From an uncultured bacterium (GTDB lineage: Bacteria; Planctomycetota; UBA1135; GCA-002686595), in contig CAJXRJ010000401.1 of assembly GCA_913058555.1 (NCBI GenBank), forward strand, positions 1 to 7,079: DNA of 7,079 nucleotides, written 5' to 3'. A program made the position numbers and the translations under genes. Positions 6,017 to 7,079 of the stretch are shown piece after piece (the first letter of the stretch is position 1; each line of letters begins with the position of its first letter). The notes below the pieces were generated by a model. The model did not search any database, had not been told where the DNA came from, and saw nothing but the letters and a program-made list of their open reading frames with translations.

Positions 6017-7067
6017 TCAGCCACCAGTGTCCTCGTCCTCGTCCGAGCCCGGGGGGCATCCCTTCGGGTAATCCGGGCAGCACGGGATCTCTCCGCCGCT
6101 GCCGGTATGCCCGCCCGTGCCAGAGGTGCCGGGAGGGAATGGGTCCTCGTACGCGAGAATAGTGGGAGTGCCCGCGAATGGAATGGTGGCGAGGTGGGCT
6201 AGGCCGTCACCGTAGGTGCTATCCAGGAAGAAGGACTGACGCACGGGCCATGCCTTGCGAACGGTGTCGTCGACGGCATCCAGGTTGACGTATCGGACCG
6301 TCAGGTACGTGATGCTCTCGTCCACGTTGTCCTGGTCGAACGCTTGGAAGAAGAACTCGCTGTAGAGATAGGGCGGAGGGGAGGCGAGGGGCGCTGTGAG
6401 GGAGACAAGCTGGCGTTCGATGGGGAATGGCGAAGTGTTGAACTTGCCGGTGGCCGAATCGTGGGTCGATCGCCAGAGCACGGCCTCGATGGCGGTAGCG
6501 CCAGTAGGGGCTATTTGCGAGCGATCGATTCGAGTGTTGGCGAAGAAGTCGCGCCCCGGCGTGGTGTCCTCGGTCTCGAACCACTGGTGAAAACCGTCGA
6601 TCGTCGTCAAGATCGTCGGCGCCATCATGTCGCGAGTGACCTGTTGGTTGAAGGCGACGAAGAGGCTGGCTTGGTTCGGGACGACGATGCCGAGGTCGAC
6701 GTCACCGTCGTGGTCGAAGTCCTCCATGAAGGGCATGGAGTCCGCACCGATGGCGCTACTGGACACTGAGAGCGTGCGCGTGTTCGTGCCGCTCGCTGCG
6801 AAGGCACCGTTGATGTTCTGCAGCAAGCGGAGCGTCCGGCCGTTGCCCCTCGAGATGAGCAGGTCGGCCATGTCGTCGTTGTCGAAGTCCCGCGCGGCAA
6901 CGGTCCGAACGCCGCCGCCGATGTTCAGGATCGAAGCTTCGATGAGCGCGGCGCCGCTGCTGTTGGGGCCGACCACGCTCAGGCGCCTGCCGCCCGTGCG
7001 GTTGCGAAGCCACGCGGCGCGCTGGACGCCGAGGGTGCCTTCGTCCACGATCGCGAGCGTCCCGTTG
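6017..7067 (-). CDS. FG-GAP/VCBS repeat (beta-propeller) protein, 5'-truncated at the contig end
   Basis: This is a probable exported, calcium-binding repeat protein of unknown role. The frame stays open to the right edge, and residues before the GTG at 7048 (NGTLAIV) still look like propeller sequence, so the true start lies outside. Numbering from that GTG, two blades carry the Dx[DN]xDGxxD-type loop: DFDNDDMADLLI at ~54-65 and DFDHDGDVDLGIV at ~110-122, each followed by a strand of the LRLLQNINGAF or SLFVAFNQQ kind. Residues ~140-305 form an unrecognised beta-rich region (EAVLWRSTHDS; RQLVSLTAPL; EFFFQAFDQDNVDESITYLT). The end is a Gly/Thr/Ser spacer, a Cys-containing segment (IPCCPDYPKGCPPG) and an acidic SDEDEDTGG tail. 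It is convergent with the CHAT gene, so not in its operon. The last 12 bases of the window are excluded as likely adapter. Confidence 0.8.
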
Positions 7068-7079
7068 CTGTCTCTTATA
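7068..7079. other. residual Tn5/Nextera mosaic-end adapter at the contig end
   Basis: The final 12 bases are CTGTCTCTTATA, identical to the start of the reverse-complemented Nextera mosaic-end sequence that appears as 3' read-through adapter in Tn5-tagmented libraries. A chance exact match at the very last bases is very unlikely, so this is best treated as untrimmed library sequence, with genomic DNA ending near 7067. Confidence 0.85.

Noticed and set aside
1..7079. CRISPR arrays, transposases, integrase sites, tRNA or rRNA genes
   Set aside because: No direct-repeat array, terminal inverted repeats with a transposase, or RNA gene signature was seen on either strand.

Overview
This GC-rich window reads like part of a planctomycete genome, probably from the Saltatorellus-like relatives. 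That placement is an inference from protein style: the ECF sigma factor resembles planctomycete ones, and an ECF sigma / single-pass membrane protein / CHAT-protease trio next to an FG-GAP beta-propeller gene is typical of that phylum. No rRNA, tRNA or other phylogenetic marker is present to confirm it. The right edge ends in 12 bases identical to the Tn5/Nextera mosaic end, so the window very likely reaches a contig end and the last bases are library adapter rather than genome.

Layout. Bases 1-169 hold no convincing gene, only an imperfect hairpin and weakly coding-like open frames. At 170-199 two GAAC-N2-GTTC palindromes sit directly in front of a TetR-family regulator (200-982, +), as expected of autoregulatory operators. 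An ATGA start/stop overlap joins the regulator to a protein with about five membrane helices fused to a soluble SRPBCC (START/Bet v1-like) domain (979-2022, +). The two genes look like one regulator-plus-effector unit whose ligand may be hydrophobic.

After a 37-base gap with a small hairpin comes a second, tightly overlapped unit on the same strand. It contains an ECF-type sigma factor (2060-2638), a single-pass membrane protein in the anti-sigma position with an FN3-like extracytoplasmic end (2631-3479), and a large CHAT-domain peptidase (3416-5944). The peptidase has a signal peptide, a helical repeat-like N-terminal half, an apparently intact His-Cys dyad and a C-terminal membrane anchor. 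A working hypothesis is that the membrane protein carries an extracytoplasmic signal to the sigma factor and that the membrane-tethered caspase-like protease processes a partner in the same compartment, perhaps the membrane protein itself. Nothing in the sequence proves this.

A strong, nearly symmetrical hairpin (5948-5990) separates this unit from a convergent gene on the minus strand (6017 to the right edge, 5'-truncated). That gene encodes an FG-GAP/VCBS repeat protein with two visible calcium-binding blades, an unrecognised beta-rich C-terminal domain and a Gly-, Cys- and acid-rich tail.
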